64,000 nt of DNA from Coleophoma eucalyptorum. Lineage: Eukaryota; Ascomycota; Leotiomycetes; Helotiales; Dermateaceae. Position numbers and translations under genes: made by a program. Location of the stretch: the NCBI GenBank assembly GCA_026120035.1, contig JALRME010000020.1, positions 1 to 64,000 on the forward strand, read 5' to 3'. Positions 47,112-58,587 of this stretch are shown in pieces (the stretch's first letter is position 1; the number at the start of each line of letters is the position of its first letter). The notes beneath the pieces are model-generated. The model was given only the letters and a program-made list of their open reading frames with translations. It did no database searches and was not told where the DNA came from.

Positions 47112-49169
47112 ATGAAGGAGGTTCTGAATCACCCTTGAGATCACCCACTTTACAACCTTTTCTGTACATTGAGATCTGGCCAGAAGCCGAGGTTCACAAT
47201 ACGGAAAAGGAGCACCACAAATCGACGAAGTGTCTATGGGGATTTAGGTGCCGATTAACACAGCCCCCGGATAGACCGGATCGTCGCGCACACGTATTTA
47301 CTGCGCAATCCAAGGCTGGACACGCAAGCAAAAGTGTATCGTGGATGTTCACCAATAGCCTGCGGTAGAGATACCGTATGCACAGAACTCCTATCTACAA
47401 ATCATACTGCAGAATCTACTTTGGGCTGCGGTAAGAAGCAGTGCTCGCGTAAGTCCTTGGAAAGATATAGTACACGCGCGGAATCCTTCCAATTCCAGAG
47501 ACAAAACTCAGATGAATACTTGAGTACAAGACAGGATATTCTCGTGATACAACGGCATGAATACCACATGTCTCCCAAAGGCTATATTTATGTAGGGCGA
47601 GTTCAAGATGGAGCTATATATCATGTGCAAATATTTGTATGAATATACTTTGTACGAGTCGAAATGGAGTCAAAATTACACTATCGAAAATAGGGCTGCT
47701 GATGTTCTTAGTGCTTGCTATTGCCACCATTGCAGAGAAGATGTGAGTAAGACAGGCTCTAGACATGCACTACATTCATCCGGGTAGAAGATCGAGGTCA
47801 CGTGGTTGAATCAAAGATTCGGTGGGTTTTGTTGCACGTCAGCGAATCAGGGACAAAATTTCACACACGATAATCGTCAGATGACCGTTACAAGACAGTG
47901 TCAGAACTGAGAAACCGCTGGTATTCAAGGGGTGTTTTGATAGTTCTGAGGCGATGCTTTGAAGAGTCTGTGATGATTTGGGGGCTCAAACGGATTCCCG
48001 ATGGGTTGTGGAGAGATAATGGTGGTCACGTTCATTGACGATCTTGAGAAGGGAAGAGCTAACAGGCGACGATGGATGGACTAGATAGAGTAAGTAGTGT
48101 TTAAGATGGTTGACCTCACTCACTCTAGGACCCCAGCTGTGCTAGGATCGCACACTCGCAACAAAGGCTTTCGTTGAAACCTTGCATCATGAAGCGCTAC
48201 CGAGCTGCTTGGGACAGTCTAACCTGACATGTAATCCCATACGTCTTATACTTATAATATACAGATGAAATTCGGGGGTTCGAATGGTGCGTCCAAAGCA
48301 CTCCCTTGCAGCAAATCCTTTGAGTTCCCTGTCTCTTGTTCTTTGCCGGGAGACAAAGCTATGAGGCTCCGAAGGTCGACTACACTTCGTACAAATCTTC
48401 AAGTCTTCCGGTCTTCAAGTCAGCTCAATCACGTCTGAGGCTCCTAGTGATGATGACGGTCGTCATAGTCCCGACCAAGTGCATCAACAAGTCACGATGA
48501 CGTAGCTGTCTCTACTTTGTGTCTTTGTCTTGTCCAACTCCAAGACCAGGCCCAGATCCAAGCGACACGTGATGTGGTGAGGAGCACAGCAGGCAAGCGC
48601 TGGAAGCGTGTGGTGTACTAGCGAGACCCATTGTCGTCATACGGTCAGGGATCAGAACGGCAACAGAGAAAAGCCACGGCCGGAGCAGCCAAAGCTGTGC
48701 AAGGACCCTAAACCCCATCACATCACATCACAACACAGCTCTGCCGTGCAACTTTGTTTGCGCTTGTGCCAACTGCCTTAGAGCTTTTGTCCATGCAAGC
48801 CCAGCTTCCCTGCTTTCCGTCTTAACTGTCGACATCCCTCCCTCGCTTTTCTTCCATTTCGAATCATCTTCGAAACGTCCGTCGCAGAACAAGCACCTGC
48901 CAAGTCGAGGTATGTCGTCTCTCTCTTTACTGTTGTTTATGCTTCGCTGTGCGTTGGTGTTGTCGGTGGGCACGGTGGATAGCGATGGTCTGAGCTGTGC
49001 GGAAGCTTTGGTTTCGGGAATGCACCACAGATCTTTGACATTTTGCTAAATTGATTTTTCTTTTAGGTCCTGTGTCCCAACCTCCTCTTCTTTCTTCCGA
49101 TATTTGCATCTCTTTGCCTCGTCAAATCCAATCAAACCACCCGCCAGTAACGCAGAAGCGCAGTACACA
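47112..49169. other. 2.1-kb gap, including 5' leader of the SUR7 gene
   Basis: No gene is recognised from 47112 to about 48700. From about 48720 the plus strand looks like a promoter/leader with CT-rich tracts, and a plausible leader intron lies at 48910-49066. Confidence 0.55.
48910..49066 (+). other. Predicted 5'-UTR intron of the SUR7-family gene
   Basis: GAG|GTATGT at 48910 and a pyrimidine-rich TTTTTCTTTTAG ending at 49066 bound a 157-nt segment that ends 103 bp before the start codon. It is inferred from signals alone. Confidence 0.45.
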
Positions 49170-50175
49170 ATGGCAGTAGGAATCCGTAAGCGCATCTCCC
49201 TTGCCCAGCCTCTCGGCCTATGCTGTCCTCCCTCGATGCGCGATCCAATCAAACTCGAGATTGGAGGCTGCGAAGAGGGATACCGAAGCTAACTGAGGTG
49301 CTGTATACAGGTGCTGGTGCGGGCATTGTGTCCATGATCCTCATTGCTGGATCTATTGTCCTCCTCTTTTTTGTTGTCCTCAGCGGAGTCAAAAACACAA
49401 CGCCCTTGAACAAAACCTGGTTCCTCCAAGCCGACTCGGGTTTCGGCGCTACCGGTCGCTCGATTTCACAATGGACATACTTCTACATCTGCGGCGCCGA
49501 CAACCAGAACTGTGGAAAACCGGTTCCTGATCTCCCCGTCGGATATGCATGGCAAGCCGACAGCACTGGTGTTCCATCCCAGCTCCTAGGGTGAGTTCTG
49601 CTTCAATCGCATTGCTGCAAAATACTAACCAGCAACAGTAAACATGGCAAGGGAACAACTAGCACTTATTACTACTACATGTGGCGCTTCGGATGGGTTT
49701 TCTACCTGATGGCCCTCTTCTTTGATGTCTTGGCCTTCTTCACCAGCTTGTTGGCACCCGTTAGCCGACTTGCTGCCGGAGTGTCTGGTTTTGTTCTCTG
49801 CATTGCTCTCTTTTGGATGAGTCTTGCTGCTTCGCTCATGACGTATGTTAGCCAAGCTTTTCATTTCCATATTTTCTCTAACCTAATTGTTCCAGTGTCA
49901 CATTCGTCAAGATGCGCGACCAGCTCAACCGTGCCGGCATCACCAGCCACATTGGACAATATGCCTTTGGATTTACTTGGGGTGCCTGGGCCGCCATGTT
50001 CTTGAGCGTTATTCTACTATTCCTTGGCTGTGGCCTCGGGGGAAGCCGCGGAGATCATGTTGCACCAACCAGCAACGGCACATTCTTCCGCAGACAACGA
50101 AGCCGCAGATCTGCACGTGGATCATTCGTCGACAATGACAGCAGCCGCCGTGTTGTCAAGGAGGAATACTCATAG
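49170..50175 (+). CDS. SUR7-family plasma membrane protein
   Basis: Four exons: 49170-49185 (only 16 nt), 49311-49590, 49639-49842, 49896-50175, giving 259 aa. Topology is the SUR7/PalI pattern: helix 1 (GIVSMILIAGSIVLLFFVVL), a long extracellular loop with the family Cys motif (WTYFYICGADNQNCG), then three helices (FGWVFYLMALFFDVLAFF, AAGVSGFVLCIALFWMSL, WGAWAAMFLSVILLFLGCGL), and a basic, Ser/Arg-rich cytosolic tail (FRRQRSRRSARGSF). SUR7 proteins sit in eisosomes and affect wall integrity and endocytosis. Exon 1 encodes just MAVGI plus one base, so the start depends on the small exon; it is the only ATG that splices in frame. A leader intron is likely. Confidence 0.9.
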
Positions 50176-51425
50176 ATTACTTCTTTGTCACTTGTGCAGA
50201 AGAAATAATGGACATGATATGTTCTCGACGATTTTCCTTTCAATATCTTGATGCTAGATGAGGGAGAACACGGAGTGTTCTGTATAACTACTTATCATTG
50301 TCGGCATGGAATTTGCGCTATCTTTGAGACGCTGCTGCATGACCGGGGCGTTTTGATATCTACAGCAATAGTTTGTGTTTGTGTAATTTGATTGTTTGGT
50401 AAGTTATGATTGGGATGGGGGTGGGGATGATAGTAATGTTCACAAAGCTCGAGGGGAGAGTTTTGTACCAGAAAATAAGTTAATATGACATGGAAAACGA
50501 ATAGCTGTACATATGACCCAGCATGGTTCAGAATTATGACCGTATGATAGATGAAAATTGCCACGCTTCGCTGAGATACCATAAAGTAAGCCAGCAATCC
50601 TTGTTCTTGCGTTACAAACAGCAACTTGCGGTGTATACTCGAGTATTGTACAACATGATAAGAATAAACAAGCCCCTACCTGGTAGTTCGCCTCCGTGCT
50701 TTATGGCGAATAATATAATGAGATTTCATCCTAGGCGAGAGAACAGGACAGGGATTTGTTGATGCCAATTGCGTTGTGTTATGTAGCAACCAGCTATGAC
50801 GAATCACTCTCTCAGCTCCCGGCACCCTCTCCATGACAAACCGACCTCTGGAGTCCCGGGATCAACAGAGTAGACTCAGAGACATCTCATCCCGCAGCTG
50901 CGTCCCAATTCCTAACGGTTGGAAATACTTCGTGTACTGGAGGCGCCCAATGCCGGCGAGATGCAATATTTTGAGTGTTGGGCAAGGAAGAATGGTCTGG
51001 CTTCTGTAATTATGGGAAATTCTGGCATGGTTTACGTCGTGCTGGATCTGGTTGAACTTGCCGGGAACGGCTTCGAGGCTTTATTTGAGTCAATGGTCTG
51101 TCTATTCTGCAAGGACGATTTCCGGTCTTGGCTTCATTGAGAGCATGGTTATTGTATAAGATATTCCAATGATCCGTATGGATCAGGAGCTTCATCGGTA
51201 AAAATTAAGATAATGTTGGATATGATACATTTGAGAGGGATTGATTGCTAGTGCTAATTCTAAGTGGTGGTTGTACGGGCCAAAAAGCAATTCGATGTTT
51301 GGTGAAGAACACCATCGCTAAGATTTCTAATATTTCCTGCCTGCCGCCATGCAAGTCTACGGACTTGCCCCAGATATAGCGGCCTTTCTTTTCTACTTGA
51401 TTCTTCTATGCTCACGCCAGCATAT
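50176..51425. other. Intergenic between convergent genes
   Basis: 1.25 kb containing both 3' ends. No gene recognised. Confidence 0.6.
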
Positions 51426-52795
51426 TTATTTCTTCACAGCTTGCAGCAACCTCCTCGAATTCCCCTTCGCGGCGTCTACCGGTGCCCAGGCCTTCACCAA
51501 TGTCAGCTCAGCATTTTCCAACAGACTTCTGAATTGTGCTTCGGTGCGTTCCAGCCCCGAAAAGTTGGCCATCATGGTAAAGTCCCCCGATGCAGCTTGC
51601 AGAGGCACATCCACCTCGGGCAACACATTTTCATACACCAGCAGCAGAGATCTATCATCCATTGCATCCTTGATCCGTTCCAGGATCTGACTGGCCTGCT
51701 TGTCCGGCCAGTCATGCAGAACATTACCTAGGAAGTAGGCGCGTGCGGCCTTGATGGGCTGTTCGGCAAAGAAGTCGTGGCTCATGGCTTCAAATTTCTC
51801 GTTGGTGCCATCAAGACTCTCAACTACCACTGGGAGCTCTTGCAGGATTAGCCTGCCAGGGAGATCCGGGTGCGACTGCTTGAGAGCGAGGAGATCGTGG
51901 CCGATTCCGCCCCCAATGTCAACCAGTAAGGTATCGCGGGGCGTCGTACCCGCCTGGAGTTCTGAGATAGGGAAGTAGTCGAACCAGTGCTGCCCGCTTG
52001 CCGTGCGGCTGAGTCCCATCACAATGTTGAACGCATGTTGGTAGCGTGGCTGTGTGGCTAGCCAGTCAAAGTAGTGCTGATCTACCATGCGGGCGTGCTG
52101 GAAAGGGGCATGGAATGCGTCCTCGGGACTGTGGTAGCCGTTTTCGGCGAAGTAGGCTGGGAATGCTGAGATGACTTCATTTTGTTGCGTTCTTGATCGT
52201 GTCAGTGGCTGTTAGTGCAGTGGACTCGTGGAAGGACGTACACGTGGATTATAGCTTGTGCTAGTGGCGAGGCAGAAACATATGATGCTGCATGTGGCGT
52301 TGACAAGAATGTTTGTGGCCCGGTCTGCTTGAAGATGGCTAGACCTGTTAAGAATCTCATAACTCGGACTGGTGTTTTATCATCAGCATGTTATAATATA
52401 TCCCTAACCTGTACTGACTTACCAACGAGGAGTGGATCCGTATTGGTCTTTGCAGCTAGTTGTTGGATGTTGAACTCATCTCCATTAGACGACAGCTCAG
52501 CCGCTGCATCGAACAGGCGCATATCAACGGCTAGTCTGAGTGCTATACTTTGGTGCGGCTAGAGAAAAATATAAGATATCAACATCTAGACAACTGGATT
52601 TTCTTTTCACATATCCTCGACTCCGCCATTAAAACTTACAGAAAATAAAATCCTCTGCGTCTTTTCTCTGACATTCTCCAACCGTCCACTTAATCTTTCT
52701 GATGCCTTTAGGAGTGCTCCTCGTTCTTCCTCTGTCAGCCCCTCGGGCGCATCAGCTGCCGCATGGATGCTTTTGATAAGATCTGCCACGGTCAT
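51426..52795 (-). CDS. SAM-dependent O-methyltransferase (COMT-like)
   Basis: Four exons: 52795-52640, 52558-52423, 52368-52242, 52191-51426, giving 394 aa. The N-terminal dimerisation/winged-helix part (QSIALRLAVDMRLFDAAAEL, then MRFLTGLAIFKQTG) precedes the methyltransferase domain: SAM motif LLVDIGGGIGHD (about 228-239), LPGRLILQELP and the catalytic His in NVLHDWPD (about 291). The family methylates hydroxyls of phenols and other secondary metabolites. No polyketide or peptide synthase is seen within this window, so a gene cluster is not supported. For intron 3 a 50-nt GTACGT intron is preferred to a 35-nt alternative. Confidence 0.92.
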
Positions 52796-55700
52796 GTTTT
52801 TTGTTGCCTTATGATGATACTAATAACCATGCAATACCAAGAGAGTGGAATGAAATTTGCAATTGAGCCAAGCTGCCTTCGATTATATGCGTCCGGAGGA
52901 AATATGGAGTCGCCCTAGAGATGTGCTACGGGAATAGCGCGACTCCACATGCAATTAGTGACTCCGTCTTACTTTGTCGTCAGACACATCTGACTCCTGC
53001 AGCTCGTTTATTACGGAATCCCCACTGCCGACGACATTTTGCTCTAAGCTCAAGCGAGGCACATTCTCTGCTTGACTTCACCAATGAGTGAACTTAATAC
53101 TCGAGAAAACAGAGTCATCTGCAATCTTCATTCTTTCGTTAGGGCGCTGGAGCCACTGGTTTCTCGGTGGGAATGTCGTACAAGAGTGGTTTTCATCTAT
53201 CAGTCATGGATTACAGATGCTGCAAGCGACGAATTCGCTAGGCGACCAGCTAGCTGTGCCACAAACGGGCATTCTTCTCAGGACCCAACCCTCTGAAGAT
53301 TACGCGTGAGCGGCTCCCGGCAAGCCCGGCCTCCCATCATCTTTAGAGGTTCCACGAATCTTGGGCCACACTTCTGTTTGCTGCCTGTACTTGTTTGTGG
53401 CTATATGTTCTGCTCTATATTTTGTGCCCTTTTTTCTAGGCTTCTAAAGGGAAGGCTTCAGTCAGGACCTTGACGGGATTGAACCGGAAACTAAAGCTAC
53501 ACTGTTATGGAAGAACTTTCGTAACTAAACTGATTGACACACCACCGAGATATGATTCATGCTCCAGCTGATCTTAGCGATATCTCTTCTGGCACCAATG
53601 ATCCTACTCTACAGGACCACACAAAACTAGACCTAGAGTCGGATCTAAGATCTGGCCTCTATTATGATGATAGATCATCGTTTGATAAACTGAAATTCAT
53701 CTGGCTCTTCAAAGCCTGCCCCCCCCCCCCATCAACGCAGAGATATCAAGGCGCTGTTCTTACCCTCTTTCTATTTTCTCTCTTTTTTGCGATTCCTAGA
53801 TAGACTCCTACCTCGCATACCTCCACCATTGCTGCACATTGTTGCAACCCCATAAGGGAGATCAAATTAAGTGGATTGCCTGACATAAAATGTAAAAGCG
53901 TCGCTTATAACCGATATTAGTGAAAACAGCATCCGCAAAGATGGAAGCTCTAGGCTTCGAAATATCCTGATATATAGGTTTCACTCTAAGAGCATGCAAT
54001 ATTTCTAGTTCCCGCCCAAGAGTTGTCAGAAATATCGGCACCAACTCTTCTGTCTCCAGCTAGAGAAAGGCTTCAAATTCTATCTAGCTGGAATTTGCCA
54101 AAGATTCATTTATACTCTTGATCAAAATTTTCTTCCGGTCGCCATAAGATGATGTGAAACTCAGTAGAAAATAGAGTCAGAACGAGTGTATTAGGCTGGC
54201 TTCTCTCTATTCGAAATCAATTGTGGATGATAATGTATGTGCTAGTGCTTTGGCTCGTTGACGTTCCATGCGGCTATATGGCTAGAAACCAGTTTTGGTT
54301 TTGCGAGCCATTGGAGTGCTTCACCATATCTTCCATGTTAGTTCAAAGCGATAAAAGTTTATTTATCTCAATGTCCTTCAGCCGTTCATCTCGGGGTGGG
54401 TGTTTTGATTTCTGCCACACAAAAGAGAGGTCTGGAAATCCTCAAGCCCCAGGAAATTTAGGAGACCTAAGAGACCTTGTAGATCTGGAGGCTCTAGAAC
54501 CTCTATAGGTTTTATGTATTATATCTAACTATGATAGCAAACACTAGATCGGTGTGGATAATCGATACCCAGTTTGTGTATTTCACAAAAATGTCCGCGT
54601 CTTTTGACTTTCAGATATTTCTAATGGAACTCTTGTCCTTAATTATTCTCACTTAATTTCAAAACATCCTTGTGCCTCAAGCTTTTCAAAATATGGCAGT
54701 TCACACCAATGTGGAGATATCATTTTTAATTTTCAGGCAGGATTCAATTTACTCAGTTTACACCTGAATATTTCAGTCTCACAGTATGGCGTAAGGGAGA
54801 ACAAAGGCAAGCGAGAAGGCGGCACAAAGGAGGGGGGGGGGGGGTGGTGTGACGGGTAGCTGGACATTACCCCTTAAATGATTTTCCTATTTTTTATTTG
54901 TAATTTCGGGGTAATTATCCCAAGGCTATGATCTCTTCCAAATTATACAATAGACACCGATGTGTGCTTGTGCTAAAAGATACGCCCCTTATGGAACAGC
55001 ACGATCTAATCTCCACAAACAATACAAAAGCTTGGCCTCGACAATAAGCGACGGTATGGGAGTTCTAGTAGTGGCTTACATCAGCACTTTTGCTGCAGCC
55101 AACCCGATCATAATATCTGTACTCCCAATACTTGCAACGAAAGTCTGCTGGGCTTTACATGATTACCAGGTATAGATGTTATCTTATCAAGTCGAAAGAA
55201 CCCAGCGCTTCTAGTAAGGAAGTGCGTGTTGACGTTAACAGCTACCCCTATCTCGAATCTATGTACTTACCAGCATTCGTATGAAACTAGGATTCCAGAG
55301 AGGGCCAGAGAGTTGAATGCAACCTGGAGGTTCCATTACAAGGTGTTCAAAGTATTATATACGGCTCGTCTGGCTTAAAGGTAGGGACAGTTTTAAATCA
55401 AGTGAGAATGGACATGAGGCCATTTCGAAGAGGTCCGAGAGTTACAATAAGTAGAAGTCTGTGACTGCGGCAGATGTCACCCATCTCGGAAGGTCATTCC
55501 AGAGGGGCCATCTTTGTGGGAGTTTTCGGAGAATTGTACAATTAGGGTTTGGTGACCTTCAGTTTGACCCCTTACTGCAGTCAACATCTCGTCTCCCGCA
55601 TTCGCTAGTCTAGTATCATGAGGTAATATCTGTTTAGTATCATGGCCTCACTGGATCGCTTTAAGGGTTACTCTGTACTATCCTCACGAAACTTAATTCG

Positions 55701-58272
55701 TCCGGTTCAATGGTACAAGGTCGAAGCTTGACATCTTCACAGGTTTAGGTACAGTAGTCAGGGCATCGACAAGATCACCGCCAGTTCTAGATGTAACTAA
55801 CCCCTCGCACGACCATTATCGTTGGCATGTTCTTGAGCAGATGACCAAACCATACGGCTTGAGAGAAGTCAAGTTCGTATCGTTGCGTCCTATGACTGTT
55901 GAGATACTGGAGACCGAGGTCAAAGAGTACAGAGTGGGCCGTGCCACGTGTTTTCGCCCTTGAACCATAATCTATCTGCAGCGTTATTAACAATTCTTCG
56001 CTTCCGAGTTCCTCCTCTATTGAGTTGAGACGAGGGGCCCTGAAGAGATCAGACGTATAGCAAGGGCGAGACAACCAAGGTCCCGCTTATGATCGGTCGC
56101 TTAGGAGCATTCTGCGACGGAATATGTTTTGGTACTACAGTGCTTTTTGTGCCGTACTGCATGGGAGAAGATATGAAAGAAAGAGCATGGAAGTACAGGC
56201 GAAGGCAAAGACTACATGATTGATGAACATTCGAGGGGTGGCGATCGTGGGGTATAATCGCCAAGATCAAAATACGGAAAGATTTGTGAAACATGGTGAG
56301 GACGTGCCTTAAGCACCATCGCACCACTGTACCACAGTAACTTATACAAGACAGCAAAACACGAGTACCAGAAGCTTGTTCTTTGAGCTTTGTTCGTTTT
56401 CGAAACGAACCTTCCAAGTGGGCTTTTTCTTCCTCGGCTCTTCTCGGAGGCCTTTATAGATGGTTGTCTCTAGGTGATAGCATAGCGGCGCGGGAGACCG
56501 CTGGCCGGTGAACAATTGGAGATGTCAGCCGAGACAGGACAAGTCTTACTCCTTCCCGCAATTCAGAGCCATCCTTTCTCCCACTCAAACGGTGAATTGG
56601 AAGCTGCAAAAATAGGCTAGACAACATGCGTTAAGTACCTACCATGATCGCGCGCAATACCTGACCCTCAACCGCCCTTGTCATAAGCGCGGATGGCCAG
56701 AGGGATCGTGCGAGGACGAGTGCCTGCGCGAAACTTTCTTCCGCTCTCCAAGTCTGGTTGGTTTGTGGGTCACGAATAGGGCTGCAGGCAAAACGTCCCA
56801 GCGCACTCAACAACCAGGGAAATGATTCGCTGTACGGAGTGCAGAGCCAGCGTGCCATATTGACAGCACATCAGATAGAATGGTGTTGCGTAGGCCATCA
56901 CATCTCGTCACATTTTGAACCGGCGAAGGTAAGGAACGGAGTACAACGGCCGTTCTCGGGATAGTGACCGACCGAAACCAGAAAAGCTCTGTTTTCTCCG
57001 CGATGTCTGGATAAGGAGCTTCGAATGGGTGGGCTGGCCCTCGCAACGGAGTAACAAAGCTGAAATTGTCTCGCTCGACACTGGGATGTCAAACCGACTC
57101 AATCGACACCATGGGCCGATATGAGATAACCTCCACAAAGCATAAAGCCGTGTCTGGATCATGTCGTAGAGCGAATCACAGCGCCGGCCGGTTGGCATTG
57201 TACCACCGATGATTTGCTTTTCACTTCGCCGGCCCAAAGAGGCGCCAGGAAGGGAAAGAAATCTCGGTTGGATGTCAGGATGGGGCCTATCAAACAATGA
57301 GAGTCTCGAGGCCCTGGCTTCTGGGTGCGAGTAGACCCTGGTCAGGCCCCTGGCCGCGCGCACTAAGGACCCGGACAGTATGCCGGAGCCCTGTACCTGC
57401 GCATTTTAGCGCTGAAAATTTAAGATTGCGGCTTGTGGGCCACCAACGTGTGCGCCTGGGCGGATGGCGGCCAGCGAGATGGGCTTCTTCAGGCCTTGGA
57501 TGTGCGCTTCACAGTGTCGAATGGCCTGGAGACGCTGCCTACAGACGCTGGAGGATGCCAGAGCACGGGCTTGTCTTGGGTGCTGCAATGTGGTGGGCGA
57601 GGGCTTAATTGGATATGTTCAGGCACTTATTCCCTCATTTCATGCTCGTCGTCGCTGTTCGCTCAATCCAGCAGAACTGCGAGTAATTCGTACTACCTAC
57701 CCACCCACACACACACCCACTTTCTCTTCTGCTTCCTCGCCCGCTCAGACTCGAATCACGTCGTCGCCCAGGCAAATTGCAATCTCCCCCAACTTTTCAC
57801 TCTTAATCCTAGCCTGCCCTCACCTGCACACATATTCGCTCTCTTCCCCAGCACTGCATCACCAAGCATCACTTACCCTTCCACCGACCAAAACAAACCA
57901 CACAGACTTCGTTGGCAAAGTCCCTTATAAGCATCGTCTTCGACAGATTTGATCCATCGGTTACTCACTATAAACTCTCATACCCGCAGAGCAGGAATAT
58001 CCATATCCTTCCCTCAGAAACCACCCTCGCTTTCCCAGACCTACGCAGTCAAAGCAACAGACACTTCGAAACAGTCCACAGTACAAACACCAGACTATCG
58101 CGAAACCAGACATCAGCTTAGTTCATCTGATCGCGCAACCTTCAGGAAGATCATCAGCGCATCCCAGATCTACATATAGAGCACTCGTCTCAACACTAGA
58201 CGAACTATCTGATCCCACATACATACATATAGATTTTGTCGCAACCCGGCTGACCTACGCAAACTCGCAAAC
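52796..58272. other. 5.5-kb gene-free region
   Basis: No ORF on either strand has a recognisable domain or splices into one. A run of 12 C (53719-53730) and a run of 13 G (54832-54844) are present. From about 57640 the plus strand turns pyrimidine-rich with CACACACACC and CTTTCTCTTC tracts, probably the promoter and long leader of the gene at 58273. Confidence 0.55.
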
Positions 58273-58587
58273 ATGCATCTACCAACTATTCTTTCACTGG
58301 CCCTCCTCCCCTTCGTCGCCTTGGCCGATTCCTCTTCCACGACAACCATGACTAGCACAGCGACGGTTACCCGCACCATCACTCTCTCGCGCGTCGTCTC
58401 CTCTGTGACCTCGACTTTTGCATCGCACAATGCATCCAGCACCGCAGCCAGCGTCTCTGCAACCGCGACAGCGGCAAGCGCCACAGCTACTCACTCTGGA
58501 AACTTCATGGGTGCGGCTTCAAACCTCAACGGACTCAACGTAGGCGCGGCGGCTATGGTGGGGTGTGTGGTAGCGGCCATCTTGTAG
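58273..58587 (+). CDS. Small Ser/Thr-rich GPI-anchored cell-wall protein (104 aa)
   Basis: Intronless, 104 aa. A signal peptide (MHLPTILSLALLPFVALA) precedes a Ser/Thr/Ala-rich body (about 20-72, likely O-mannosylated, one NAS site), then a Gly/Asn stretch (SGNFMGAASNLNG) offering an anchor site and a C-terminal hydrophobic tail (VGAAAMVGCVVAAIL). This is the classic layout of a GPI-anchored fungal wall protein. The pyrimidine-rich leader upstream suits strong expression. No specific function is known. Confidence 0.82.
   Translation: MHLPTILSLALLPFVALADSSSTTTMTSTATVTRTITLSRVVSSVTSTFASHNASSTAASVSATATAASATATHSGNFMGAASNLNGLNVGAAAMVGCVVAAIL

Noticed and set aside
52207..52241. 35-nt alternative intron in the O-methyltransferase gene
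   Set aside because: It keeps the frame but is shorter than usual fungal introns; the 50-nt GTACGT...CAAG intron also keeps the frame.
51426..52795. Secondary-metabolite gene cluster around the O-methyltransferase
   Set aside because: No synthase, P450 or transporter is seen nearby in the window.
53470..53500. tRNA B-box-like GGTTCAATCCC on the minus strand
   Set aside because: No matching T-arm stem, acceptor stem or A box around it.
56908..57363. 151-codon minus-strand frame
   Set aside because: GC-rich chance frame, Arg/Pro/Ser-rich, no domain and no splice extension.
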